A program made the position numbers and the translations under genes. Below the pieces are notes generated by a model. The model did not search any database. It worked only from the letters and a program-made list of their open reading frames with translations, and had not been told where the DNA came from. From assembly GCA_003556865.1 (NCBI GenBank), contig PWQF01000156.1:1-7387 (forward strand): a stretch of DNA of 7,387 nucleotides, in the 5' to 3' direction. Below, one piece after another: positions 1 to 7,387 of the stretch (its first letter is position 1; every line of letters begins with the position of its first letter). Source of the DNA: Elusimicrobiota bacterium. Lineage in GTDB: Bacteria; CG03; SLGR01; PWQF01.

Positions 1-3000
1 CTGAGCATAAGGTGATGTATGAGGAGCCTAAAGAGCTTCTGGCGCATCTGGATTATGAGGGTATTGATATACAGTTTACGGAAAAGGGAAGCATCGGCCT
101 GGATACTCTTTTAAAGTGGGCTCTGGGAGCCTTAGGGGTAGGCGCGACAGGTACGCTCCTTCTTTCAGGCGCCTTTACGGGTGTTCACACTGATATTTTA
201 TCACCGGGAATAAGTTCACTTTCCGCTATAGGGGCCGGTGCGGCTCTTCTTCTTCCTTCAGTATTTATGGGAGATTTTTCCGGGAAAATTGTTTCCGCCG
301 ATTTTAATGAACTTTTCCGGGAAGCGGTTGAGCTGGAGCATAGCTTTAAATTTGAAGAGGCCTGGAAAAAATATGAGATGGCCCGTGATGCCGTTGATAA
401 GGAGAATGAAGATTATTTAAAAATAACAGCCAGGCTGGATAATATTGATAAGCTTATTGCAGAAAAAGAGGCTTATGAGAGAATACACCAAAATGCAAAA
501 AAGGTCCTTTTTGAGACCGGTATAAAAGTCAGCAGGGAAATAGTTGAGAGGGAAGGTATTTATAAAACTCTGATTGAATCGGAAAAGGCTATTTACAACG
601 ATAACACAGAGCGACTTCATATAATATATCTTCCGGAACCCGAAAAAGGTATAGAGGCAACCCCTCTTATGCAGGAGCTTTTTACTCCCTTAATGATGGA
701 GGGGAAGGTTACTGTCGATGAGAGCGGCACAAGGCTCATATATACAGAAGAACATATGCCGGAAGGTCCTGTAGACTTTGTGCAGGAAGCGGTTGATATG
801 GCGGTTGAGGCGGCAAATAATTGGGAGTATCTTCCCGGGTTCGGCAGCTATGCCACCGGAGGTTCCCCTGTATTTATAGAAGAAGACGGTGAGCGTAGAA
901 ATACCACTGTAGAGGATCTGGAAAGGGCACTGAATACAGTAAAAGAATACAGTGACATAATAAAAGTTGTGACCAGCCCGGTAAAGGTTGCGGTTGGGAA
1001 AGGCCAGGAACAGGCAGACGTGGTTTATGAATCAGCCCTGAAAATGGATGAAATCCTTGACGATGTCAAAGGGATTGTTAAACAGATAGACGCTTCGAAA
1101 TGGTCTGATGAACAGGTTGAAGAATTTGTAAGACCCGATTGGGTCCACTGGTTTGATCCCGTAATGAATATGGGAGAGCTTAAGCCTTATCTTAGCGCCA
1201 TGGTAAGAAGCGCCGAGGCCGGTGCTAATGTCGGGCTGGCTTCTATGCCTATGTCGGGTGAAAATGCTCCCGCAACACCGGAAGGCCTTTTAACTGTAGC
1301 CCACGCCGAAGTTCTTTTTCAGGTGGCGCTGGCACAGGCTGTAAATCCCGGCATAGTAACTATTCACGGGGGGTTTCCCTGCCCGACAAAACTTACCGGC
1401 CCTCAGACTTTTTCTATGAGGCACGGTTCTGATGCTCACAACCTCGCAAATCTTTCTCTTTCCCGCTTAAACATGTGGGTTACAGGACTGCCAACACACC
1501 AGTCCGCAGCTTCAAATTACAGGGAAAAAGCAGATGCGGAATCATATAGATACGGAGTGAAAGGCAGAAACCTTATGAGAAGAATGGGGTTTCATATGAT
1601 CCGCCACGGTTTTGGGTTTGTAGATAACCTAATGGCCTTTAATCACGAGAAATTTGAAGAAGAGCTTGCCGCGGAAAGGAAAGTTCTTGAAAACCTCAAG
1701 GTGGACCCCTTGCGCTCTCTGAATCCTATTGAAATACCGGCGGATCCGGAAGCTTTAGAAGTAATATCTGCAGTTAAAAGCGGCAGGTACCCGGATATTA
1801 AGCATACTACGGATAATATTCTTTCTTTAAGAGACTGGGCCAGGGAAAACGTAAGGGAAAGACCCCTTGAAGAAACCGGGGTTAAGATAAAGTTCGGAAC
1901 TGCAGGCTGGCGCGGCAGGATAGGTGAGGATTTTGTTCCGGCCAACATACGCCGGGCCGTTCAGGGAATAGCCGAATATTACAACAGGCATATAAAAGAG
2001 GGCTATATTCTTATAGGTTATGATCCCAGGGCCTATAACGCGGAAAACGCAAGGGAAGCGGCTGCAATATTGGCGGCCAATGATATAAATGTGCGAATCA
2101 TTGCCTCCGGGCCCACACCTTCCCCGGTGCTTGGTTATATGGCCAACAGCAGTGATGATATAACGGGAGTAATTAATTTTACTGCCAGCCATAACCAGAA
2201 AGATGATAACGGAATAAAATTTTCTCCGGAGCACGGGGGGGTGGCCGGAGATGAGATAACAGAGCTTATATCTCAATATGCCAACGGTAGTGAAACCTAC
2301 AGGGTTATTGACTACGGGATGGCTGAATATGAGGGCCTTATAGAAGAAGTAAAGCCCGGGGATTCTGTTTCATCTTATGTTAACGACTATTTAATTCCAA
2401 GGCTCCGGGAAGCCGGTGCATGGGATACAATAGCTGAATATCTGAGTGAAAATCCTGAATTCAGCGTTATTCTTGATCCTATGCAGGGGACAGGGGTCTC
2501 CTATAAGAAAGCCTTATACGGTGCGCTGGAAAAGGCCGCCGGGCGGAACTTTACTTCAATGATAAATGAAGATAATACCGACCCGGAATTTTCCCTGGTC
2601 AACGGTGCTCCTAATCCTACGGAAAAGGATAGCCTGGAGTCTCTTTTTAACGCTCTTGAAAATAGCGATGGTAAGGCAATGGGTATTGCTGTTGATGGAG
2701 ATTCTGACCGTTTCGGGTTTATTGATTTTAACGGAAATGAGATAACATCAAACCAGTTTCTGGGGATGCTTGCCTATTTCCTGCATTCAAAAGGGTACAG
2801 GGGAGCTGTAGTTAAATCGGTGGGGACAAGTAATTTTGTAAATGAAGTAGCTAACCATCTTCAGGCTCCTGTTTATGAAAAAGCTGTCGGATTTAAACAT
2901 GTTGTTAAACAGGCTCTCCAGGAAGAGATTCTTGTGGGAGGCGAAGAGAGTGCTCACCTTATGGCCGGTATGCTGGGGGAATCATGGGATGACGGTATAG

Positions 3001-6000
3001 CCATGGGTATACTGGCGCTTTGGATGATAGCTGATTCCGGGAAGAGTCTTTCCGATTATTTGAGTTATGTAGAGGAAGAGGTGGGAAAAACTTTTCACTG
3101 GGACAGGGCTTCAGTGAAGCTTACCCCGGAATTAAAAAGTAAGGCTCAGTCTCTGGTAGACGGTGCAAAAGAAGGCGGAATTGATTATGTCAGTGGGACG
3201 TTAAATGAGCTTGGCGTTGATAAGGCGGTAGAGGAGATAATTACGGTTGACGGTCTTAAAATTATATTCGCGGATAAGAGCTGGGTTCTTATCAGACTCT
3301 CGGGAACTGAAGCGGCGGCAAGGCTATATATGGAGGCTTCCGACGAAAATTCCCTGGTAGAAATAGAGAATATCGGCAGAATGCTGCTTGGTGAAGCTAA
3401 AACTGATATGGTTGAAGCCGAAAAGTTTGTCTACTTTTTCGGGGCTGGAAATACGGATGGTTCCGGTGAAATGAAGGAGATAATAGGGGGGAAGGGGGCC
3501 AATCTTGCCGAAATGTCAAATTTAGGCCTTCCCGTGCCCCCAGGATTCACTATAACCACCGAGACCTGCAGGGTATTCAGCCAGAAAGGTGAATATCCTG
3601 AAGGAGCATTGCAGGAGATAGAAGAAAACCTGAAATTGCTTGAGAAAAAACTGGGTAAAAAACTTGGAGATAATGAAGACCCGCTTCTTGTATCGGTCCG
3701 AAGCGGGGCTGCGGCTTCTATGCCCGGTATGATGGATACAGTATTAAACCTGGGGCTGAACGATGAATCAGTTCAGGGTCTGGCCAAAAAGAGCGGAAAT
3801 GCAAGGTTTGCCTGGGATTCCTACCGCCGTTTCATACAGATGTTCGGAAACGTGGTGATGGGCATTGAAGGCGAAAAATTTGAGCATAAGATGGAAGCTC
3901 TTAAAGAGTCAAAAGGAATTAAAAAAGATACAGACCTGACTTCTGATGATCTTAGGGAACTGGTGGAAATATTTAAAGATGTATATGAAAGTGAAACCAA
4001 AGAAAAATTTCCTTCCGATCCCCGGGACCAACTGAAAAAATCCATAGAAGCGGTTTTTGCATCCTGGGAAAATCCCCGGGCAAAATTGTACAGGAAGAAA
4101 AATAATATAACCGGCCTTATAGGCACAGCGGTAAATGTGCAGGCAATGGTCTTCGGTAATTTCGGCGAAGGTTCTGCCACAGGAGTGGCCTTTACCAGGA
4201 ACCCTTCCACCGGGGAGAACCTCTTTTACGGGGAATATCTGCCGGATGCCCAGGGTGAAGATGTAGTTGCAGGGATAAGGACTCCCCATTATATTACCCT
4301 CAAGGATTCAAGGGAATGGGCAGAGGCTTCCGGAATATCGGAAGAAGAGAGAAAGAAAGAGTTTGCCAGCCTTGAAGAGACAATGCCAAAAATATTCAAC
4401 CAGCTTATGGATATAAGGGAAAAACTTGAAAACCATTACGGTGATATTCAGGACATTGAATTTACCATCCAGGACGGGGAACTTTATATGCTTCAGACCA
4501 GGTCCGGTAAAAGGACAGGCCCGGCAGCTGTGAAAATTGCCGTTGATATGGTAAGAGAAGGGCTTATAGATGAGAAAACAGCCGTAATGAGGGTGGAACC
4601 GAAAAAACTTGACGAACTTCTTCATCCCCAGATAGATCCCAAATCATCTTATGAGGCAATTGCCAAGGGGCTTCCCGCTTCACCGGGTGCTGCAGTGGGA
4701 AAAATATATTTTGATTCCGAAGTGGCTGAAGAAAAGGCAGCCCAGGGAGAAAAGATTCTTCTGGTTAGAATTGAAACTTCCCCTGATGATATAGGGGGTA
4801 TGTATGTTTCTGAAGGCATACTTACCTCAAGGGGAGGTATGACTTCCCACGCCGCCGTGGTAGCCCGGGGAAACGGAACACCCTGTGTGGCCGGGTGCGG
4901 AGACCTTGTTATTGATTATGAAAACAGGAGAATGACCGTAGACGGGAACGTATATGAAGAGGGTGACTGGATCTCCATAAACGGAACTACAGGGGAAGTT
5001 GTTGCCGGGAAGGCCCCGCTTATAGAGCCTGATATGTCGGGAGATTTCCTTCAGATTATGAAATGGGCTAACCAGTTCAGGAGGCTGGGTGTAAGGGCCA
5101 ATGCCGACACTCCGGAGGACGCGGCAAAGGCGCGGGAGTTCGGTGCGGAAGGTATCGGGCTTACCCGCACAGAACATATGTTTTTCGGAGAAGAAAGGCT
5201 TCTTGCGGTGCAGAGAATGATCCTTTCGGGGAAAGATGAGGCCGCAGCCGATAAGGCCATTGAAGAACTTCTTCCTTACCAGAGGGATGATTTTAAGGGT
5301 ATCTTCAGGGCAATGGAATCTCTTCCCGTAACCATAAGGCTGCTTGATCCGCCTCTTCACGAGTTTTTACCAAAGAGTGACGAGGAAGTTAAGATGCTGG
5401 CCCGGAAGCTTAATATGGATGAAGATAGAGTGCGCAGCACGGTTGAGTCGCTTAAGGAAGAGAATCCTATGCTGGGCCACAGGGGAGTGAGGCTGGCCAT
5501 TACACGGCCTTCTCTGCCCAGGATGCAGACAAGGGCAATCATAGAGGCTGCGGCTGAGCTTGCAAAAGAAGGGATCAAGGTTGTTCCCGAGATTATGGTA
5601 CCTCTTATCTCCTCCAGCCAGGAATTTAAACTGATGGAAGAGATTGTAAGGGAAACAGCTTCTTCTGTTATGGAAGAGATGGGGGTTGAGGTAGATTATA
5701 AGGTGGGGACTATGATAGAGATACCCCGCGCAGCCCTGGTGGCTGACAAGATAGCCGAAACCGCTGAGTTCTTTTCCTTCGGGACAAATGACCTTACCCA
5801 GATGGGTTTTGGCCTTTCCAGGGATGATGCAGGTAATTTTTTACCTGAATTTGTGGAAAAGGGGCTGCTGCCGGCGGATCCTTTTGCTGAGCTGGATACA
5901 GAGGGGATAGGCCAGCTTATTGAAATTGCTGTTGAAAAGGGCCGTTCTACAAACCAGGACCTTAAAATGGGCATATGCGGAGAGCACGGGGGGGATCCTT

Positions 6001-7387
6001 CTTCAGTTAAATTTTCTGCCGGCGCGGGACTGAATTATGTTTCCTGTTCGCCTTTCCGGGTTCCCATAGCAATAATGGCCGGAGCTCACTATGCCATTGA
6101 GGAGGAAAAACGTATAAATAGCATAGAGTTAAAAGAACTCTCTATAGATGAGTCTCTGTGGCAGGATATACAGGATTTGGATAGTGGAAAAATACCGGGT
6201 ATAATAGAAGCAATAAAATCCAACCCCCGGGCGGTAATAGGCGACCTGAGTGAATTAACTGCGCTTGAAAGCCGCGAACTGGAAAATATAAGAAGTCAGG
6301 TGGAACTTCTTAAAAGAAAAGCTGCTTCGGAACAACCGCAGCCTTTTTCACTGATCCATAACACAATAGCCTCTATAATTACCGGTGCTGCTTTTGCTTT
6401 TTCTTTTATCCTCCCCGATAGTGCAATCTCTCTGCTTTTCATGATATCTTCCGGTGCAGTCTTTGGCATCTACACATATCAGCTGGTAGAGGCTTTGGTT
6501 GCAAAGCTCTTTCTTTCCCGGGAAGATAAAATTGATGCCGGACTCTTTGAAGAAATTAAAACTTTATTTACTAAAAGAGGAGCCATGGAAGTGGTGCTGG
6601 ATAATCAGCCGGGTGAAAGCAGGCTGAGCTGGCACCGGATTGCCCAGACTGATCATTCTAAAGGGAAAGTTACCTTGGCATCCTGGCTGTTTGCCGAGAC
6701 TGATTCAGTTATACTCGGATTGTTAAGAAAGTTACTGCTTTTCAATGTTGTTACCCACGAGACCTTAAGGCTTATGAGCTACAGCACAATAGATGTGTAC
6801 CTGCATAAGCCCATAATGATGGAAAGAGAGGCGGCCCGTATGCTCATGAATAGGGCCAGAAGATATGAAGGGGCGCCGGCATCCAGGGAGAGCCGCGCGG
6901 TGTCGACTGAGGCCCGCCCCGTATACGAGGCCCTTTTAACAGGCCAGGCTGATGAGGGTGTTGCCGAAATCATATCCGGGATATCTTACGAGGATCTTAT
7001 AGAGGGTCTTCTTGAATACGATAGTTCTGAAGGATCTCTTGATCCTGCTCTGCGCAGTAAGCTTGAAACTCTTGAGTCCGTGGCTGCCTATGTGGATGCG
7101 GATATGAAGCAGATGCTTAAGGGTGTTATAGCTGATTCGGTATCGCAGCAGGCGTACTTGAGTTATATGGAGAGCCTGGATTATGATGATGAGCGCCTTC
7201 TTGCCAGCCAGATATGGTTTGAGGCAATGAGCGTTTCAGAGCAGTACAGCGTTGGCTTATTCGGGTCCCTTACAGGCCGGGCGGTATTTAATGATACCTT
7301 ACGGAAACGTTTTAAGGCGCTTGGCAGCCTGCCTCCTGAAACGGCAAGCAGAGTAATGGAGCAGGTCAAAGAGATTCAGGCCGGGTA
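1..7387 (+). CDS. Interior of a giant multidomain polypeptide: MttB-like methyltransferase, phosphohexomutase and PPDK in one chain (partial at both ends)
   Basis: One frame, with codons starting at base 3, is open across the whole window: 2461 complete codons without a stop, far beyond chance. The first two bases and the last two (TA) belong to codons cut by the window edges; the final codon could be Tyr or a stop, so the C-terminus cannot be placed. An ATG at base 15 is in frame, but the frame is open before it and no ribosome binding site is correctly spaced, so translation most likely begins upstream. Recognisable enzyme domains follow one another in this single frame: methyltransferase, sugar-phosphate mutase, dikinase. 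Hydrophobic hairpins lie near residues 38-90 and 2118-2165. Conserved active-site motifs in three unrelated families argue that the frame is real and under selection. Chains of this size resemble giant genes reported in Omnitrophota; that assignment is inference. The six-frame alternatives on both strands are short and lack recognisable motifs. Confidence 0.95.
3..113 (+). other. Tail of an unrecognised upstream domain (residues 1-37)
   Basis: These first residues are charged and probably helical (for example VMYEEPKELLAHLDYEG) and lead directly into a hydrophobic stretch. They must be the end of a domain whose body lies upstream of the window. I do not recognise the family from this short piece. 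Confidence 0.4.
114..272 (+). other. N-terminal two-helix hydrophobic hairpin (predicted membrane segments)
   Basis: Residues about 38-60 and 68-90 are rich in Leu, Ala, Gly, Val and Ile, contain almost no charge, and are separated by a short turn with His, Asp and Pro (HTDILSPG). This is the pattern of a helical hairpin that crosses or dips into the membrane. A charged, helical segment follows immediately. It could anchor the downstream enzymes to the inner membrane. Its many glycines and small residues leave open that it is a buried hydrophobic structure instead. A similar hairpin occurs after the dikinase, near residues 2118-2165. Confidence 0.6.
297..458 (+). other. TPR-like helical pair (residues 99-152)
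   Basis: The segment has the spacing of a tetratricopeptide-type helix pair: a helix FREAVELEHSFKFEEAW followed by KYEMARDAVDKENEDYLK, with aromatic, Ala and Leu residues at regular intervals and many charges. A further charged helix (TARLDNIDKLIAEKEAYERI) runs into the methyltransferase domain. TPR repeats usually mediate protein-protein contacts. Only about one and a half repeats are visible, so a plain helical linker is an equally fair reading. Confidence 0.4.
465..1856 (+). other. Corrinoid-dependent methyltransferase domain, MttB/COG5598 family, non-pyrrolysine type (residues 155-618)
   Basis: Family members move a methyl group from trimethylamine or a quaternary amine such as glycine betaine to the cobalt of a partner corrinoid protein. 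Family landmarks appear in order: AKKVLFETGIKV at 165-176 near the start; the ATGGSPVF...GERRNTTVEDL block at 284-305, matching the family's glycine-rich strand and following GER-x-x-T-x-EDL segment; ASMPMSGENAPATPEG at 413-428, matching the usual P-M-x-G-x-x-x-P-x-T-x-x-G motif; and QAVNPGIVTIHGGFPC at 445-460. After GLP (495-497), where classical MttB carries its amber-encoded pyrrolysine a little further on, the sequence reads HQSAASNYREKAD, with only sense codons. The length, about 460 residues, is close to the free enzyme. Divergence in the last third is marked, so substrate and activity are unknown. No corrinoid protein or reductive activase is in the window. It joins the next enzyme through fewer than ten residues. 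Confidence 0.72.
1881..3401 (+). other. Alpha-D-phosphohexomutase domain (phosphoglucomutase/phosphomannomutase, residues 627-1133)
   Basis: The enzyme interconverts hexose 1- and 6-phosphates through a phosphoserine and a bisphosphate intermediate. All four signature loops are present: an N-terminal FGTAGWRG (631-638); the catalytic loop TASHN (727-731) with Ser729 as phospho-acceptor, followed by DDNGIK; the metal-binding loop DGDSDR (898-903); the sugar-binding loop GEESAH (980-985); and the phosphate-binding loop RLSGTE (1098-1103) near the end. A full set of four domains fits in about 507 residues, slightly longer than the usual 450-480. Oddities: the Pro normally after TASHN is Gln732; GEES is followed by Ala-His rather than the common Gly-Gly or Gly-His; and Pro after SGTE is Ala1104. 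Glucose versus mannose versus glucosamine specificity cannot be settled by eye. It sits between the methyltransferase and PPDK with no room for a stop, start or ribosome binding site. Confidence 0.9.
3420..6113 (+). other. ppdK: Pyruvate, phosphate dikinase domain, complete (residues 1140-2037)
   Basis: PPDK reversibly converts pyruvate, ATP and phosphate to PEP, AMP and pyrophosphate. The domain is full length (about 897 residues; free bacterial enzymes have about 875) and starts like a free enzyme, with VYFFGAGNTDG then GGKGANLAEM. The ATP-grasp part has Lys1164, VSVRSGAAASMPGMMDT (Arg1233), TGVAFTRNPSTGE, and Glu1486 with LQTR (Gln1498, Arg1500). The swivelling domain has GGMTSHAAVVAR with phospho-accepting His1616; Thr1614, two residues before it, is the position modified by the PPDK regulatory protein in other species. 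The PEP/pyruvate barrel has GVRANADTPEDA (Arg1698), GIGLTRTEHMFF, IRLLDPPLHEF (Arg1779), MLGHRGVRL, GTMIEIPRA (Glu1906), FFSFGTNDLTQM (Asn1929) and MGICGEHGGDP with catalytic Cys1992. It ends in YVSCSPFRVPIA. These features exclude PEP synthase or enzyme I of the PTS. The linker from the mutase is about six residues. Activity is very likely from sequence. Confidence 0.97.
6114..6353 (+). other. Charged helical linker, possible coiled coil (residues 2038-2117)
   Basis: After the PPDK barrel the chain becomes acidic and helical. Residues about 2082-2109 (LSELTALESRELENIRSQVE, then LLKRKAASE) have hydrophobic residues at roughly three- and four-residue steps between charged ones, as in a short coiled coil. 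A Gln/Pro-containing turn (EQPQP) then leads into the second hydrophobic hairpin. I recognise no enzymatic motif; a connector or short oligomerisation helix is the likeliest role. Confidence 0.45.
6354..6497 (+). other. C-terminal two-helix hydrophobic hairpin (predicted membrane segments)
   Basis: Residues about 2121-2138 and 2141-2160 are almost uncharged, rich in Ala, Ile, Phe, Leu and Ser, and are separated by a tight Pro-Asp-Ser turn (ILPDSAIS). This is a predicted membrane hairpin, and it places both flanking soluble regions on the same face. It resembles the hairpin at residues 38-90 in layout: GA-rich first helix, IL-x-P turn with a following IS, then a second helix with a small-residue GA pair. 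The two hairpins bracket the enzyme block. Confidence 0.62.
6498..6797 (+). other. Unassigned domain with a lone HE motif (residues 2166-2265)
   Basis: A soluble-looking segment follows the second hairpin: mixed charged and strand-like sequence (EVVLDNQPGESRLSWHRI, KGKVTLASWLF), then a hydrophobic helix (SVILGLLRKLLLFNVVTHETL). His2252-Glu2253 sits at the end of this helix, as in a zinc metallopeptidase HExxH helix, but the third ligand position of that motif is Arg2256 rather than His. A degenerate, inactive peptidase-like fold is possible; coincidence is also possible. I cannot assign a family with confidence. Confidence 0.3.
6798..7387 (+). other. Unrecognised acidic, alpha-helical region continuing past the window (residues 2266-2461)
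   Basis: A helix rich in Met, Arg and Ala (MEREAARMLMNRARRYEG) is followed by a short flexible linker around 2290-2306 containing Ala, Pro, Ser, Arg and Glu. Then comes a run of acidic helices (for example EDLIEGLLEYD, SKLETLESVAAYVDADMK, DDERLLASQIWFEAMS). No catalytic motif, repeat or metal-binding cluster is visible. The sequence is in frame to the last base and ends inside a codon beginning TA, so the region either continues or stops exactly at the window edge. Codon use looks like the rest of the gene. Confidence 0.5.

Noticed and set aside
15..17. ATG at base 15 as the start of the whole gene
   Set aside because: The AAGGTG just before it is abutting rather than spaced like a ribosome binding site, and the frame is open upstream to the window edge. 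An N-terminus here would begin mid-domain.
238..420. A 60-codon plus-strand reading frame in another phase
   Set aside because: It overlaps the N-terminal hairpin and TPR-like segment of the long frame, has no ribosome binding site, and its composition is not protein-like.
1485..1540. Pyrrolysine (amber) codon in the MttB-like domain
   Set aside because: I looked for an in-frame TAG at and around the expected site after GLP. None is present, so this is a non-pyrrolysine member of the family.
1643..2276. Two overlapping minus-strand reading frames of 101 and 149 codons
   Set aside because: They overlap each other in different frames and sit opposite the methyltransferase-mutase junction and the catalytic loop of the mutase. 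They have no motifs and are shadows.
3408..3410. In-frame ATG just before the PPDK domain as a separate gene start
   Set aside because: Six residues before the PPDK sequence there is an in-frame Met that could be a relic start. No stop codon ends the mutase before it and no good Shine-Dalgarno sequence precedes it, so a separate gene is not supported. Internal initiation cannot be excluded by sequence alone.
3402..3419. The mutase-PPDK junction as an assembly chimera
   Set aside because: The mutase finishes its last domain and PPDK starts at its usual N-terminus, with a short in-frame linker and no change in base composition or codon use. A random misjoin would rarely preserve frame and complete domains on both sides, although only reads can settle it.
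4827..5360. A 177-codon reading frame on the minus strand
   Set aside because: It lies opposite the PPDK His and barrel domains, whose motifs are unmistakable on the plus strand. Its translation shows no recognisable domain, and it is explained as the shadow of the conserved coding strand.

Overview
The window lies inside a single, very long protein-coding gene on the + strand. Frame 3 (codons starting at bases 3, 6, 9 and so on) stays open for 2461 codons from the first base to the last, with no in-frame stop and no convincing start. Both ends of the gene are outside the window. Residue n used in this annotation begins at base 3n. I found no RNA genes, promoters, terminators, mobile elements or CRISPR arrays, and the only non-coding bases I can point to are none: every position is explained by this one frame.

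The polypeptide reads, in order: a short tail of an unknown upstream domain; a hydrophobic two-helix hairpin (about residues 38-90); a TPR-like helical pair (99-152); a corrinoid-dependent methyltransferase domain of the MttB/COG5598 family in its non-pyrrolysine form (155-618); a complete alpha-D-phosphohexomutase (627-1133); a complete pyruvate, phosphate dikinase (1140-2037); a charged helical linker (2038-2117); a second hydrophobic hairpin (2118-2165); a region with a lone HE motif (2166-2265); and an unrecognised alpha-helical, acidic tail (2266-2461). Three enzymes that are normally separate cytosolic proteins are therefore joined with linkers of only about 6-10 residues, and the block is bracketed by two membrane-like hairpins.

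The PPDK part keeps every catalytic residue I could check (nucleotide-binding Lys/Arg/Glu/Gln/Arg, phospho-accepting His, PEP-site Arg, Glu, Asn and Cys). The phosphohexomutase keeps its catalytic Ser and Asp triad but has several substitutions around them. The methyltransferase part is more divergent. Together they would act on methylated amines or other methyl donors (C1 metabolism), on hexose phosphates, and on the pyruvate/PEP node. That looks like pieces of central metabolism strung onto one membrane-associated chain, although physical channelling is only inference.

Organism: a bacterium of intermediate GC with frequent ATA, AGG/AGA, GGG and CTT codons. Giant open reading frames of this kind are known from Omnitrophota (including the ultra-small, predatory or host-associated members) and some other candidate phyla, so that is my best guess, but nothing in the window proves the taxon.
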